Assembly (NCBI GenBank): GCA_001687465.1
Contig: LVLI01000040.1
Coordinates: 1 to 64,000 of the forward strand
Reading direction: 5' to 3'
Source of the DNA: Halocafeteria seosinensis
Taxonomy: Eukaryota; Sar; Bigyra; Bicosoecida
Length of the DNA: 64,000 nucleotides
Positions 1 through 11,724 of this stretch are shown here, piece by piece (the first letter of the stretch is position 1; every line of letters starts with the position of its first letter). Below the pieces are notes generated by a model, which did not search any database, was not told the origin of the DNA, and worked only from the letters and a program-made list of their open reading frames with translations. The translations under genes and the position numbers were made by a program.

Positions 1-373
1 GTTGATTTGAACGTCCTGTTTACTCCAATAATGGCCTTGAAACGTTATGGTGAGCGATGTATCCACCGAGCGAGGCGCCAACTGCACTCAAGAATCGATA
101 ACACACTCTTCCTTTTCGCCACAAGTCTTGTGGCCGTAATCTCGCCAGTTATATAATTACCGTGTACACACATTGGTGTAGGCTATATTCGGTTCGCCGG
201 CATGTCATATCTCCTAAGATCGCGTCGTGATGTTGCGAGCTTCACAAACCCTTTCGGATCGCATTAATACACTGTTACACGAATAATAAATGACGTTTGG
301 TCTGTGTGCATCGGAATCATACTCTCTTAGTTACATACAAGGAAACGTGTAAGCGGAGGTCGCTTAAGAAAAA
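1..373. other. Intergenic, left edge
   Basis: No gene is supported here. All frames are interrupted and nothing resembles a tRNA or a repeat family. The right end is the upstream region of the deaminase gene. No clear TATA element was recognised. Confidence 0.5.
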
Positions 374-1925
374 ATGCGGTTGATTGTGCAAGTAGGTGCT
401 GGGAGGAAATACACTGCAGCGCTCGCTACCCTTTCACGCTTCCATGTTACTTCGTGCGCAGGATGATGAGCAGCAAGTAGGACGTTGGGTGGCCGAATAC
501 ATTAAACAGAGAATTCATAAGTTTGATCCTTCCGCGGAAAGCCCGTTTGTCATGGGTAGGAGCGTGTGCATCCGCTGGTATCGATTGCACTTCCTCTAGG
601 ATGACTTCGTTTTCATGCAGGCCTTCCCACTGGGTCTTCGCCCTTGCCAACCTACAAGGTAAGGTTGGTTCTGCAAGTGATGAGATATATATTACAACTA
701 GTTGCACTGCTCTGAAAGGTCTCTACTGCAGAGACTGGTGGAACTCTTCGAAGCAGGAGAACTCAGTTTCAAGCATGTTGTCACTTTCAAGTGGGTTCCA
801 TCAACTATCAAGACATGAGAAAAACAACGGTACTTCATTCACACGTAAACAATATTCTTATTTTTTCCAGCATGGACGAATACGTCAACCTACCGCGAGA
901 TCACCCACAGAGCTACCACACATTCATGTGGAAAAATTTCTTCTCCCAAGTTGACATCGAGTAAGTCGATATAAGAGTTCCAGGAGTGGACTACCCTACT
1001 CTCCCGAATGGTTGCTGGCTAACCTCCCTTTCCTTTGTTCCGTAGCCCCGCAAACGTGAATATGCTGGACGGTAATGCTGAAGATCTTCAAAAGGAGTGC
1101 GATGAATACGAAAAGAAGATTAGAGATTGTGGAGGTATAGAGCTATTCTTAGGTGGAATCGGCCCCGATGGACACATTGCATGTAAGGTAACTTTCTGTC
1201 CTCTTTGCCAGTCTTATACATTACGCACGCTGTTTTCATATCGGGATTAGCAGTCAATGAACCAGGCAGCAGCCTCTCGTCTCGAACACGGATTAAGACT
1301 CTAGCTTACGATACCGTTGTTGCAAACTCGCGGTTCTTTGACAACGATACTTCCAAAGTTCCCAATATGGTAAGGTTGTTTAGTCGGCCTGAGTCAGCAG
1401 CACAATAGTGAGTGCACCGCTGTCGCAGGCTTTGACTGTTGGTGTCGGTACCGTGATGGACGCGAACGAAGTAGTCGTCGTAATCACTGGAAGCCATAAA
1501 GCATTCGCGCTATACAAATGTATTGAAGAGGGGATTTCACATATGTGGACTGTTTCAGCCTTACAGACACATCCTCGAGTAAGAAAGCAACTCTCTCGCT
1601 GGTTGTCTCCTCAGGTCCCCGTAAGTGCGCATTTATGCAGGCATGTATTGTTTGCGACGAAGATGCGACTTTAGAACTACGAGTGAAGACAGTTAAGTAC
1701 TTCAAAGGAATTCAGAAGACAATGAGGGCACTATCCGATCAGTCAATGGCAGGCTACGAGGGAAACGTGAAGGGGCATTTGACGTGTGCGCCAGAAATAG
1801 GAGCCAGGGGAGAAGCAAGTCGACTTCACGAAGACCCAGAAATCAATGAAATAAACGACAGTAGGTCCTCTGTTATCGGTCGTGTCAGTGGTAGTCTGGG
1901 AAAGCGTTCCAAGCGAGAATCGTAG
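374..1925 (+). CDS. GNPDA: Glucosamine-6-phosphate deaminase
   Basis: This enzyme converts glucosamine 6-phosphate to fructose 6-phosphate and ammonia in the cytosol, the catabolic exit from amino-sugar metabolism. Nine exons can be joined in frame: 374-391, 462-555, 621-658, 732-790, 871-960, 1046-1182, 1254-1369, 1429-1578 and 1641-1925. They give 328 aa, and every intron is GT-AG and 60-90 bases long. Family landmarks appear in order: start MRLIVQ, the GLPTGSSPL loop, the NMDEYV segment with the proton-abstracting Asp, [14 protein letters not shown] with the catalytic Asp/His/Glu cluster, MWTVSALQ and CDEDATLEL. The animal enzymes stop soon after KYFKG. Here about 60 polar residues follow, an unusual tail of unknown role. 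A two-residue micro-exon at 1615-1620 is possible, but skipping it restores the usual length. The first exon has only six codons, so the start rests on the family N-terminus. Confidence 0.93.
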
Positions 1926-2211
1926 TCGACTTAAGTGAGAGAAGCGCAATTGCACCTTTGTGATTAGCATCATTCACTTTTTCTGGATCAATCGACTTAG
2001 CTAACGTTTCATTGGGAAGACAGAGTCATTTGGCACGGAAAGTCAAGATAGTTAGCATGCCATTTCTGACATTCGGCATGATTCGGGACATAGCTATATA
2101 GTATAACTTCTTACCTGAGGAGGTGCGGTAAACTGACATGAATGTATTGTTACATTAGAATTGCACATGCATCGAACGTAATTCTATATGCTTGTTTTGT
2201 GACGAGAATGA

Positions 2212-4017
2212 ATGATGTCAGTTGGAAGGCGGTATTTGGATCTTAAGGCTCCCGTGTTTGATGTGGTCCCTCTCAAACACGCTGGGCGCCACATACAAGG
2301 GTGCCAGGAAGCCTTTGTTGCCGTAGCCGGAGGAGGTACTACCAAGGCTGGCATGCAGAACGGTCTTGTACGTAATGTGAGCACAGTGTACGTGAATACC
2401 ACGAATTATGGCACTGCTGAGCTTTATTTATGCAGCATGTGGTGGCGTTAGAACCCCTGGAAGACGGCCAATATGCGCTGGCGGAGGCCAATTTCTGTGA
2501 TACAGGAAGTAATTTTTGCACCTCCATTACAGCCAGCCAAGATGTATGTCGTCCCATGTAACTTTCCAGTATGCACATGGGCTGTATGATGTGATGAAGA
2601 TGTGGTATACGTCAAATACAGGGAGGATACTTGGTAGCAGCGTCCCAGCGCAATATTCTGGTATTTAGTTGGCGAAGCAACAAGTACGTACGATACACCC
2701 ATGTTTGTGGGCAAGAGGGGGCACTGTGGCTTCACTCGATTGGTTATGGTGGTTTACAGACTCTTCCAGCTCGGGAGCTACACTCCAGCACTTGTCCATG
2801 ATGTGAACTCTGGCAAGGAAAACGACAACGAGATATCGTGTGTTAGCATCAGCACTCCAAACACGCACGTCGTTTGCGGGGACCACAAAGGAAATGTTTA
2901 TTTGCATAAATGCTATTTTCAACAGCAGCTCATGAAGATGTCACTTGTCTCGAGATTTCAATTCCATTCAGAAGAAATCACATTTCTCGCCTTCGACGAA
3001 AATTCAAATATGGTGCGTCTAATTTCTCAATGTTTTTCGAGACGGTAGAAGTAAATGCAACCAATGTTTCATCTCGGTCTCTGATTTGACTTGCCCTGCA
3101 GATAGGCTGCGGCAGTGCCGATGGGAAGGCAACGCTGTGGAATCCCGTCACAGGTATCTTCCACACTCTACCCAGTATAGCATCTGAACAAATCACAACC
3201 GCCGCTCCACCGAAGAGACCTGGACGACGGAAGCGCATCAATAAGGCTGGCACATGCTCATACCGAGGAGTAATATTCTCATCCAAATGCGTACATTGTT
3301 TAGAAAGTACTCAGTTTGTAAGTTCCACCCGCCAAGAGATATTGGTGGAATCTTCCCTAATTCTATATGTGCGATATTTCGCAACGCCAGGGAGGGGCAA
3401 TAGTGTCAAACTGGATACCGGTGGAGGAAGAAAATGTAGCTACCTACGGCTACGTATCGTCTCGGTCAAGTAGTGCCCGCGATGAGAGGGCAGATGAGCC
3501 AACAGATATCCTATGGGTTGCTCATAAATGGATAGTCTTACAAGGAGGACCAGCCACGTCGATGGCTATAGATACGAGGCAGGAGCTACTGTCGATTGGA
3601 AGGGCAGATGGCAGTGTGTTGGTGCTAGATGCTCTCACGTTGGTGACAATGCACTACACCGAGGAGGTTCACTCGTTCCATATTACAAATCTCGGCTTTA
3701 CTGCTGACAGCTCAATGCTCGTTACGGGCTCCCCCGATTCACAAATGTGCTTACTGGAGCGATCAAAGTTCTCATCAGCCAAGCGCTTTACTTGTTGCAA
3801 CGGCAACTGCTGTGCGGCTGTCGTCCGTTTTATCTCAACGTGCTTGTCCCTCGCCGCTGTGGTTGCGATTTCCATCTGGCTAATCTTGTCCCTTCTCTTG
3901 ATGCTTGGTTTGGTAGACGAGGACACCTATATGAGTATCAATCGAAGCTTTTACTCTATGGCAACAAAGTGGACTGTCGCCTTGATACGGTCATTAAGGC
4001 ACTCAACTGCCCTCTAA
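2212..4017 (+). CDS. SEC12: Sec12/PREB-like Sar1 exchange factor (ER membrane)
   Basis: This is a WD40 beta-propeller protein with a C-terminal membrane anchor. The family activates the small GTPase Sar1 at the ER and starts COPII coat assembly. The first exon (from 2212; the adjacent ATG at 2215 is equally possible) carries the hallmark loop VAGGGTTKAGMQNG, which corresponds to the potassium-binding GGGG..KTG..N loop of Sec12/PREB. Later exons carry WD-like strands: VVCGDHKGNVYL near 2870-2910, then after the intron at 3019-3101 GCGSADGKATLWNP. An intron of about 70 bases ends near 3390, and LLSIGRADGSVLVLDA and LVTGSPDSQMCLLE follow in the last exon. A helix of about 25 hydrophobic residues near 3825-3915 is followed by a lumenal tail of about 35 aa, the usual topology. 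The splicing between about 2367 and 2780 is not resolved; several small introns seem needed. Family assignment is fairly sure, the exact protein is not. Confidence 0.75.
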
Positions 4018-4095
4018 GAGTCCGCACCCGACTGGTAATGTAATTCTGTAACGACTGTATGATCTATACCAATAGATGTCTTGGTTTCTGAGGCT

Positions 4096-5656
4096 TCATC
4101 GCAAAGCAAAGTAAGGATCCGCATAGATCGCGTTGGATGGAGTAGCTTCTGTTATTACTTGTTCACCGGAGAATGCATCGTTAGCGTTTGCAATCTCGAC
4201 GTCAAGTTGCTGCTGCAAAGAATTCCCTAACAACTGTTGATCCATTGGATCAGCCTCCGTCTTCTTGCACTTAAACAGTAGCTCTTGAGCTCTTGTATAG
4301 GTGAGCACATATAGCACCGCGTTTACGAACCCCTGGGCTGGTGAAAGGAAGACAAACATGTAAGCTATCCCTGAGGAAGTGAAGCTCCCGTTCGCTGCGT
4401 TCGCAAAATAAGTACAGATAAATGGACCTCACTTTTTTTTCTCAAAGTAAGCTTCTAGTATTCACGTACTTCCATCAGAATGGTAACCTGAAAACATCCT
4501 ATGCCACACCGGGAAAAGCATAATTAGTAGATACACCAACGGGTACAAATATAACTTCTTAAAGACTCTCGTAACGTGTTTCGGATGTCCTCGCTGTCGG
4601 GAGAGTCTCAGTTCTATCTGCACGCAGAGAGGGGTGGAACGCAATAAGCGGTGCACTATCAGAGGGTCCAGACTCACTAAAACACTGGCGTATAGACACA
4701 ATATTGTGATCCAGCTGATAGCTCTAGGAAGATACTCTACATAGTAGGCAGCTTTACGTCCTTCCGGTTCCCCTAGCCTGGTAGACAAGGCCATATGTGT
4801 CTTGATCGCTCTTAGAAAGAATCTGTTAAACAGCAAACGCTTACCAACACAAGGTCCCTGCACACATCGTTCAAAATTGCTTAAAGAGGCTTTAAATTAA
4901 AAGCAAAAGAATACAGTACATACCTGCATTCGTTGTCGAGGAATAATATGCGACTATCGTCGCCGAAATTCCTGGAAACAACCAGCAAACAATGTGGTAC
5001 AAGAAGTACCTGGTTCGACCAAATGTTCCATTCAAGTCTTTGTCTGGTCGTTGGACGAACTGCATCAAGTGCTAAGCGCTAATGCACTCGGAGTCCCCAT
5101 CAGGATATTGAACATGTTGATTGTAACTTACGCGATGCATTTCATAGGCAACCATAAGAGACCAGCAACTAGACGAGAGCGGGAAGTAGGCTGTATCAAC
5201 GCCAACTATGCAGAAGACTCTTTGAGAGGAGGTACGCGTCGGATACGTACATATAAAATAAGCCTGGGTTTTACACGCCTGATTCATATCTTCAAAATGA
5301 TTGGGGATAGCCGCTGAAAGTGCAAACGTTATCCCTTCTCCAAGATTGGCTATGCTAAGCCAGAATATCTGGAACATGTACCCCTCCGCCAGCGCTTTCA
5401 CTCTCTGCAACCAGGCCAAGCCATGCACCGAGGTCGAACAAGGCGCCTATACTTCAAACGCCTCACTTACAAGCTCTACAGGGCTCCAGGGATCGGCTTT
5501 CCACCCTTTCCAGGAAGTTAGTACGTATGTCACCAGAAGTAGACAAGTCCCCATGATGGTGGCAAAGCCCATGACAGCTCCAATGGCTTGTCCGGCCCGA
5601 ATTTGACCTGTCGAAAGACCAACATCTCCGAACCGCTGTTCGCCGAGGGAAATCAT
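4096..5656 (-). CDS. Seven-helix receptor, cAMP-receptor-like (GPCR copy 1)
   Basis: This multi-exon gene is homologous along its length to the receptor at 11725-13542. Exon 1 (5656-5471) holds a short N-terminus and helix 1. Exon 2 (5404 to about 5255) starts RVKALAEGYM and holds helix 2. A third exon near 5210-5130 carries SCWSLMVAYEMHR (helix 3). A fourth near 5035-4925 carries the TRYFLYHIVCW helix-4 region. A fifth, about 4800-4460, holds helices 5 and 6 with an intervening RxxRGHPKHVTR loop. The last (4394-4096) holds helix 7 (AQGFVNAVLYVLTY) and a cytoplasmic tail of about 70 aa. The WSLMVA and helix-7 patterns resemble the Dictyostelium cAMP receptor class found in many protists; the ligand is unknown. 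The start at 5656 (MISLGEQ) matches the length of the paralogue; an in-frame ATG at 5701 is an alternative. The exon between helices 4 and 5 is not fully resolved. Confidence 0.7.
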
Positions 5657-6100
5657 CCTAAAGTCGAAATGAATGGTCCAATAGTGGCTTGATAGAGCCA
5701 AAAGTGGCTCTGAGTCTCAGATATCTGGCCGCTCTTCTTCAACTTGGTCTATTTTGGGAGCACCTACCACTATTTCCAATCAGTTGTCTAGAGCACACTA
5801 CTCCAGCAATAAATTCCAGTGCATACCATGAGTTTCACCTGTACCATCCGCTAGAATGCTATCAATAAAGCCCTCCAATCCTTCCGCAAAGCCACCTTCA
5901 CAAGGATCATCCGGGCGCAGCGCCGGGACCGGGACTTCAAAAAGGGAAGCCAAAAGACGCGCGCAGAGGCCTAAAAGTTCGTATACGAGGTATATTGACT
6001 TTTTCTTGTCAGTTTGTGTGTCGTTTCCGATAGACGAGTAGGCGGCAGTCTCACCCTTGTTGTCGGTCTGTACTGGGATTGCTTGGCTGAATTGTTTACG
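5657..6100. other. Divergent intergenic region
   Basis: About 440 bases lie between the start of the GPCR gene (-) and the KNL1-like gene (+), so both promoters should be here. No recognisable element was found. Confidence 0.4.
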
Positions 6101-8642
6101 ATGTCGGACGTGGAAGGTGAATTGGACTTTTCTAACGGCTGCGGCTGGGAGTCCCGTAAGTTGCTTTTTTCAAAGGTATATAGAGCATTTTCTGTGGATC
6201 TCTTCGTGAAATATTGTCGCCGATATGGTTGCAGATGGATACCCCGAACGCCGGTATTCAATGACATCGGACAGTGGAGCGACTTTCACGGGTGATTTAA
6301 ATGAACTCCTGGATTACCCCGAGGGACGGAATTCAGATGGTGGGGACACGTTCGTCGATGACGAAGAGGAGGAAGGTGGTAATCAAGGTGAATACGGTGG
6401 CTATTCCAATTTACAAGAAGAGAAGGAAAATGATGAGAATGCCGAAGAGAAAACCAATGGGGAATTGGAGAAAACACCCCTGAAAAGTTGCCTGTCAACG
6501 CAACGACATTCCAGAAAACCCAACAAGGTAATGTTTGGACCTCCTAAAGCAGCTGAATTCAACAAGGCCGATCCAGCTTCCAGGATGACCCCTATACATG
6601 GATACAAGTCAAAGGACAACGAATGGTCCGAGGAGGATTCTGATTCGTCGGAATCGGAAGACACAGCGAATAACTCGCGCATCTTAGCCCAGTGGGGAGA
6701 AGAGGAGGAGCAAAATAAACAAAAGAACGGAAGTTCGTCCAGAAAGAAAAAAGAGCAGAAACAACCCAGGGAAAGTTCTATAGGTCCGATGGACTTACAA
6801 ACGCTATTGCAAGAAGAATATGTTGATACAGAAGTCAGCTTCAAGGGAACTCCTACACACAAAATGTCAAAGAACATGATAGAAAAGCTTTCCGACGCAC
6901 GTAGCGCTGACACATCCAATGATGATGATAACACGACCAGAACTTTGGAGAACCTTCAGCAGCTTTTGCAAGAGTGTAATGATGACGACGACGATTACTC
7001 GACAGAGTCCGAAAAGACCCCCGAAAAAAACACAGGCGTTACTAGCGAAGCACATATAAAGAACACGGTTCAGGAAGACAGTGCTCAACAAAGCACTGAA
7101 GGAACCCAACAGGAAACACCCCAGGAAACGAATGGTACACCTCGGAAGGAGAGCCCGCAACAACTTAGTGACGGAGAGGAAACTGATGATGAGCTACAAA
7201 CGTTCCGTCAACAAGAGGACCAACTATTGATGTCGTTCAACATTACTCCTTCGAAACGATCCCGAAGCTCCTCTAGAAAACGCTCACGACAGTCTGCAAC
7301 AAGCACGTCAAAAAATACGACGCCTCAGAAGGAGAGTGTCAAGAAAAGAAAGTCTTTTCAAACTTACTCTAAGAGACAACTGATCGAACACGTGTTGAGT
7401 AACCGCACCGAAGAAATCAAAAACGCTTATGCCGAACACGGCATGACATTTGAGGCTCGCTTCTGGCAGTATCCGACAAAACCGGAAGTGCATATGGTCG
7501 GATGGACAAAAGACATGTTTCAAAAGAAAGTAGACGAGCTAAAGCATTATTCCCAAGATTGCTTTGACCTCATCGATAGAACGGACACAGCGATCAACTT
7601 ATCCCCGGAGGACAATACGGAGTTCCAGAATACCAAAAACCGTCTCGAAAAGCTGAAGAATAAAGCCCAAGAAGTTGCCCAACACAGGCTGAAAGAATGG
7701 ACGGATAAATTCTACTTCAGGTGGGAAAATAGCATGGAAGAATTGTGTTCCGAATACCAAGGGAAAGCAGACAGTCTGAGATCTATGAAAAACGAGCTGG
7801 AAAATACAGAAAACAAGATAAGTGGAGAGATTAGTCATCAAGTAGACGAAAAGGTTAAGGAAGCAGAGAGAGAATATGAACTACATCAGGAGACTGAGAA
7901 AGGCCTTGATAGTAAGATTGCAGAACTCGAGGCACAAATTGCTGAGAAGGAACGCAGCATTAATAATCTGCATGGCCAATCTAAAGATACAGAGCAATAT
8001 ATGCAAGCGGCTAACAAAGCAGCTACTCAACGTGCCCGCTCCATTGCGGTCTGCATTGCGGGTGGTTGGGCCCCACGTGACTCTACTGGTGGTAAGCAGA
8101 TAGAAATGATACCCGCTTACTTTAACAAGTCTATACGCGAAGAGGTTTCCGTTCGTGTTCCCCACGACCTTACAAGAAAGGGGTACAGGAGTCCCCCTGA
8201 TTTGCGGTGGGAACCAACTGGCCGAAATATCGACAACACGTATCTAAGGGAGCTACTGGAACTAGCTATTGGTAAGCGTATTGGAGACAATCTGCGTCAA
8301 TTTTCAAAATCATTGGTGTCTTTCAATGATTTCCTTGATGCTGTACGGAGGGTAAACTCGGAGTTTGAAGTGGACGTACGCCTTCCCACAGCACCTCGGG
8401 AACGCTGCGAAGTAACAGTGTCAATAAGTTCACTCCGGGCAAGACGGAAGGTGCAACTGGTGATCCCTTTGCAAATAAACTATTCGGGCAGGGTGCATTT
8501 CCACTTGAGCGGGTCTCGGATGGTAGACGTTGTTGGAACCAGTGACATCAAGCTTGACTTCCTTGATCGGGACTTGCAGGGATGTCCGCTTCGTGTCGCT
8601 TTCAAAGTATTGGATAAGTTGGAACAGGCTAGGAGGAACTGA
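6101..8642 (+). CDS. KNL1: KNL1/Spc7-like outer kinetochore scaffold
   Basis: Two exons, 6101-6155 and 6235-8642, give an 820-aa protein. The first 400 residues are acidic and low-complexity, with scattered short M-D/S-L/F motifs (MDLQTLL, MSFNITPSKR) that could be degenerate MELT-type Bub-recruitment sites. Near residue 120 is KVMFGPPKAAEFNK, similar to the KVxF-type PP1-docking segment with a trailing AAEFxK...TP stretch seen in kinetochore proteins. A basic Ser-rich patch follows near 360-390. A conserved block starts HMVGWTKDMFQKK (about 440). A coiled coil covers about 480-620. The last 190 residues form a globular region starting RARSIAVCIAGGWAP, which I read as the tandem-RWD domain that binds the Mis12 complex. 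Order and size fit KNL1/Spc7. Sequence similarity in this family is low, so the call rests on architecture. Another coiled-coil RWD kinetochore protein is the main alternative. Confidence 0.55.
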
Positions 8643-8997
8643 ACGAAGCTGACTACAAGCATGTAGGTCCCACCCGAGACAATGCTTTACGGGGTATTGT
8701 GTAGAATTCTATGCCAGCCACTTGTGCGTGTGAAGAAATGAAATGAATGCAACAAGTGTATACACAAGAGACGTGTAATGGCCCATTGTAACAGTTATTT
8801 AGCCATGATTTGACCCCTACCACCATTGGTACAAGTAATACTGCCACATATTTTTCCGCGCCGCTATTGCAACCATGTGCTGCCTGCCGAATGCGTGACG
8901 AGGTTCGATAGCAATGATGAAGATAATAGTAAATGCGAGTGCTACATTAATCGGCATAGACCACATCCATCTAAGTTCATCAAAAACTTGAGACGCT
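8643..8997. other. Convergent intergenic region
   Basis: This is the shared 3' region of the KNL1-like gene (+) and the transporter-like gene (-). No gene or repeat was recognised. Confidence 0.4.
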
Positions 8998-10878
8998 TCA
9001 CCAAACGGCATTTTCCATCCATGAGGCAGAGCTATCTTCTTGAAAACGAACCTGATGAGTTTCCGAGAGTCTGGTGAAACGATGGAAGACCACGGTATGC
9101 CATTGAGCGACCACGTCAGGTTTGAGGGCGTAAAATACGATCACTGTCTTTACAGGGCCTGTAAAAACGGCAAGAGGTAAAGCCATACAAACAAAGCCGA
9201 ACACAAACAAGAGGAAGAGGGAAAATGGTTCATCTAAAAGACTTGGTTGGACGATCATACCGAGAAGCATACCACTGAGTCCACACATGTAGCAAGAGAA
9301 CTGCAAGAGTCTTCCAGTGCAATCATCAGCTACAACAGCCTGTGTACCATTCGATACGAGGGCATTCCAAGTCTTCCGTGCTGCCTTAAACCATGGCAGT
9401 TGCCGAGAGGCTACGACCACTATTGTATATCTTTGAGAAAGTCGGATCCACTGCTCAATCCAGCGGAACGCTGACGAGGAGCATTGCTGTACCCATTCTC
9501 TTCTACTCCGGCTGGTAAATCCTCTGAAGATGCGCAGTACGGCCCATAGCAAGGGAGTTGCAAAGCCAACAAGAGAACCAGCAGCAATAGATCCAAGACT
9601 GCTTGTAAGTGAGTAGCGAAGGGCCCGCAGATCGGCTTCAGAACCGTCATTCGAAAAGTATTGCTCGTGTGTTGTCGTTGGCTGCCCCCCATCTTCTCGT
9701 GTTTCTTCTGTTGTGTCCCTCCATTCTTCGTCACTAGGTTGTCTTGAGTCTCTGACACTATCCAGGCTATACACTGGCAAGTGTTGACCATCCATGCTTT
9801 GAGTTGCATGCCTTTCAATCATGTACCCATAGTAAGCGGAGGTGAACGCGCTATAAATCAATTGGATCACGCCTGTAGTCCATCTCAGAGAGAGAAGCAG
9901 ATACATTACAGTAAACACCATACGCGCTGAGGTTTTGCCAGATTCCAGCACGAGTACACATGTGCGCAGCCAAAGCAACAGGTACAACATTTGGATCAAC
10001 AGTAACACTCCACCAAGCCCAGTCAACCTTCTGTAGGAAGCGTAGCTGTCTGAGATAATATCCAAAAACGTGACGGTAAACTTCAGTCTTTGCCTCGAGT
10101 GAATCATCCATAACGTATCTCCAACCGCAATCAGTAAACAAACCGTCCCGAAAAACCAGTTTACATGGTTCTTGAACAACAGCGCTGCAATCGTTATCCA
10201 AAGCACTGTCGACGCCATGTGCGCTCCTCGAAGGAACCGGGACGTGCCGTATTCGGGAGCTAATAGAAGTAGCGTCCAGAGAATAGCAAAGATGGAACTG
10301 AGAACGATAACGAGAGCCCCCACGCCAAAGAATCGTCCAGCTTGCGCCACGTCCATGATGGATTCTGCGCACCAAAGAGCGAAACACAGCACGCGTGATG
10401 GTCCTTTAAAAGGGGTATATGTGCCTCGGAAAGGGGCCAAACGCTTGCACTTACGGCGGCTTGAACCCGGTTCGCTGTAGTAAATGAGCGCCAACACGCC
10501 GAAATGCAGGACAAACAGGACCGTAAATCCGACATTCTGGCATCCACGCGCCCTTGAAACCTGGAATTCGCTCCTCCTAGGGGCCTGATCTGTGCCATCT
10601 TGGGAGGAAGAAGGGCTAGAGGCTCCCAAACCACCCCCTGAAGATGTCGTCTCGGCTTTATCAGAGCGCCCCAGCTCTCCACGAGACATTTCCAAGGTCC
10701 TTTTCGTCACCTCATGCTCCTCCTCCTCTTCTCGCGTCGCCTCTGACGAGGCAGCAGCACCATCACTACCGCCACTGGCAACTGCAGGAGCGGCTGTATG
10801 GTCTTGTGTATCGAATTGATCCGGTTGCGATTCGTGGTGGTCCGTCTCCACCAGAGTCTGGAAGCCATTCGACGCCAT
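8998..10878 (-). CDS. Choline-transporter-like (CTL/SLC44/Pns1-type) membrane protein
   Basis: A single long reading frame gives about 626 aa. The N-terminal 125 residues are polar and acidic (Glu-run EEEEEH, Ser/Gly-rich) and presumably cytosolic. About ten hydrophobic helices follow, the first near residue 130 (NVGFTVLFVLHF). A hydrophilic loop of about 90 residues lies in the middle. Then comes LRYSLTSSLGSIAAGSL, which matches the conserved RAL.YS.TTSFGSIAFGS block of CTL proteins. A second block, FSCYMCGLSG, and two or three final helices follow. Family members carry choline or are orphan plasma-membrane and organelle proteins; substrate cannot be read from sequence. The start chosen (MASNGF, 10878) follows a nine-codon upstream extension from an earlier in-frame ATG at 10905. 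No intron is needed, unlike most neighbours. Confidence 0.65.
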   Translation of the reverse strand: MASNGFQTLVETDHHESQPDQFDTQDHTAAPAVASGGSDGAAASSEATREEEEEHEVTKRTLEMSRGELGRSDKAETTSSGGGLGASSPSSSQDGTDQAPRRSEFQVSRARGCQNVGFTVLFVLHFGVLALIYYSEPGSSRRKCKRLAPFRGTYTPFKGPSRVLCFALWCAESIMDVAQAGRFFGVGALVIVLSSIFAILWTLLLLAPEYGTSRFLRGAHMASTVLWITIAALLFKNHVNWFFGTVCLLIAVGDTLWMIHSRQRLKFTVTFLDIISDSYASYRRLTGLGGVLLLIQMLYLLLWLRTCVLVLESGKTSARMVFTVMYLLLSLRWTTGVIQLIYSAFTSAYYGYMIERHATQSMDGQHLPVYSLDSVRDSRQPSDEEWRDTTEETREDGGQPTTTHEQYFSNDGSEADLRALRYSLTSSLGSIAAGSLVGFATPLLWAVLRIFRGFTSRSRREWVQQCSSSAFRWIEQWIRLSQRYTIVVVASRQLPWFKAARKTWNALVSNGTQAVVADDCTGRLLQFSCYMCGLSGMLLGMIVQPSLLDEPFSLFLLFVFGFVCMALPLAVFTGPVKTVIVFYALKPDVVAQWHTVVFHRFTRLSETHQVRFQEDSSASWMENAVW

Positions 10879-10905
10879 TGTTACTGTATTCCGGTGCCAC
10901 CACAA

Positions 10906-11724
10906 CTCTCAATTTACACTTGTTATCAATACTTGTTTGTTTGGGGCAAAACGTAACAAATCGGAGGTGAATACCACATGTTGTTGTACCATTGTTAGCC
11001 CGCGGGTCACAGTGCGTAGAAACTTCTTCGAGGTGAGAACTTTGTCAACACAATTAACTTTACTGCTACTCACATGGGACGCAGAAGCGGAGAGCGTTAT
11101 CCAATGGTTTGAATGGTACGCCCCCCCCCCTCCCGGTTGGAAAACTACGAGATTTTGTTCAAGTTTCTCTCCCAGAAAGACTCCTGACTCACGGCGTCTC
11201 CTGGAAACCGCTCGTAAGCGCTCCCTGCAGGCCAGAAACCTGTAATCTTCTTGTTTTTCGCGATCAGGGATGGGATGAGAACGCGCACTTGCCCTGAGGA
11301 AGGGCCAGAATATAGGACGTCATCTTAGTGAAGAGATCCTTCTCAGCGGCTTTCTTGACACACCGGAGAAATATTTCGGGGATCCAGGCTCGATGGTATC
11401 AAAGTAATATGAGCTTCGCATATACGCCGTCTCAGCTTTTGAGCGGTTCCAAAAAGCTTATCTACCCCTGTACTACCGTTGAAATCCATCATCTCAGTCT
11501 TTGGTAGACTCAAATCTGTTTGTTGACTACTCCCACTCACTTTCCTTTGCGCTTCTGCAATTCAAGAATGGCTAGTCGTTGGCAGACGAGAAACTCTTTA
11601 TCCATCCATTCTTACCTACTCCACTGTGCAAATGATACACAGCAGACTCCATGCCATGTCTCAGGCCGATCCATGCAAGTGGAACGACTCGAGGTAAGCT
11701 TAGTTACCAAAATCACGTCACCAA
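10906..11724. other. Intergenic, 0.8 kb
   Basis: This lies between the transporter-like start (-) and the end of the second GPCR (-). It includes a C-rich tract near 11117-11135. Short open frames on both strands do not resemble any protein. Confidence 0.4.

Noticed and set aside
1579-1640. Six-base micro-exon in the deaminase gene
   Set aside because: Splicing straight from 1578 to 1641 restores the normal family spacing between HPR and VCDEDA.
6286-6934. Long open frames antisense to the KNL1-like gene
   Set aside because: They mirror the Glu/Ser-rich codon pattern of the real gene (giving Phe/Ser-rich antisense peptides) and show no domain.
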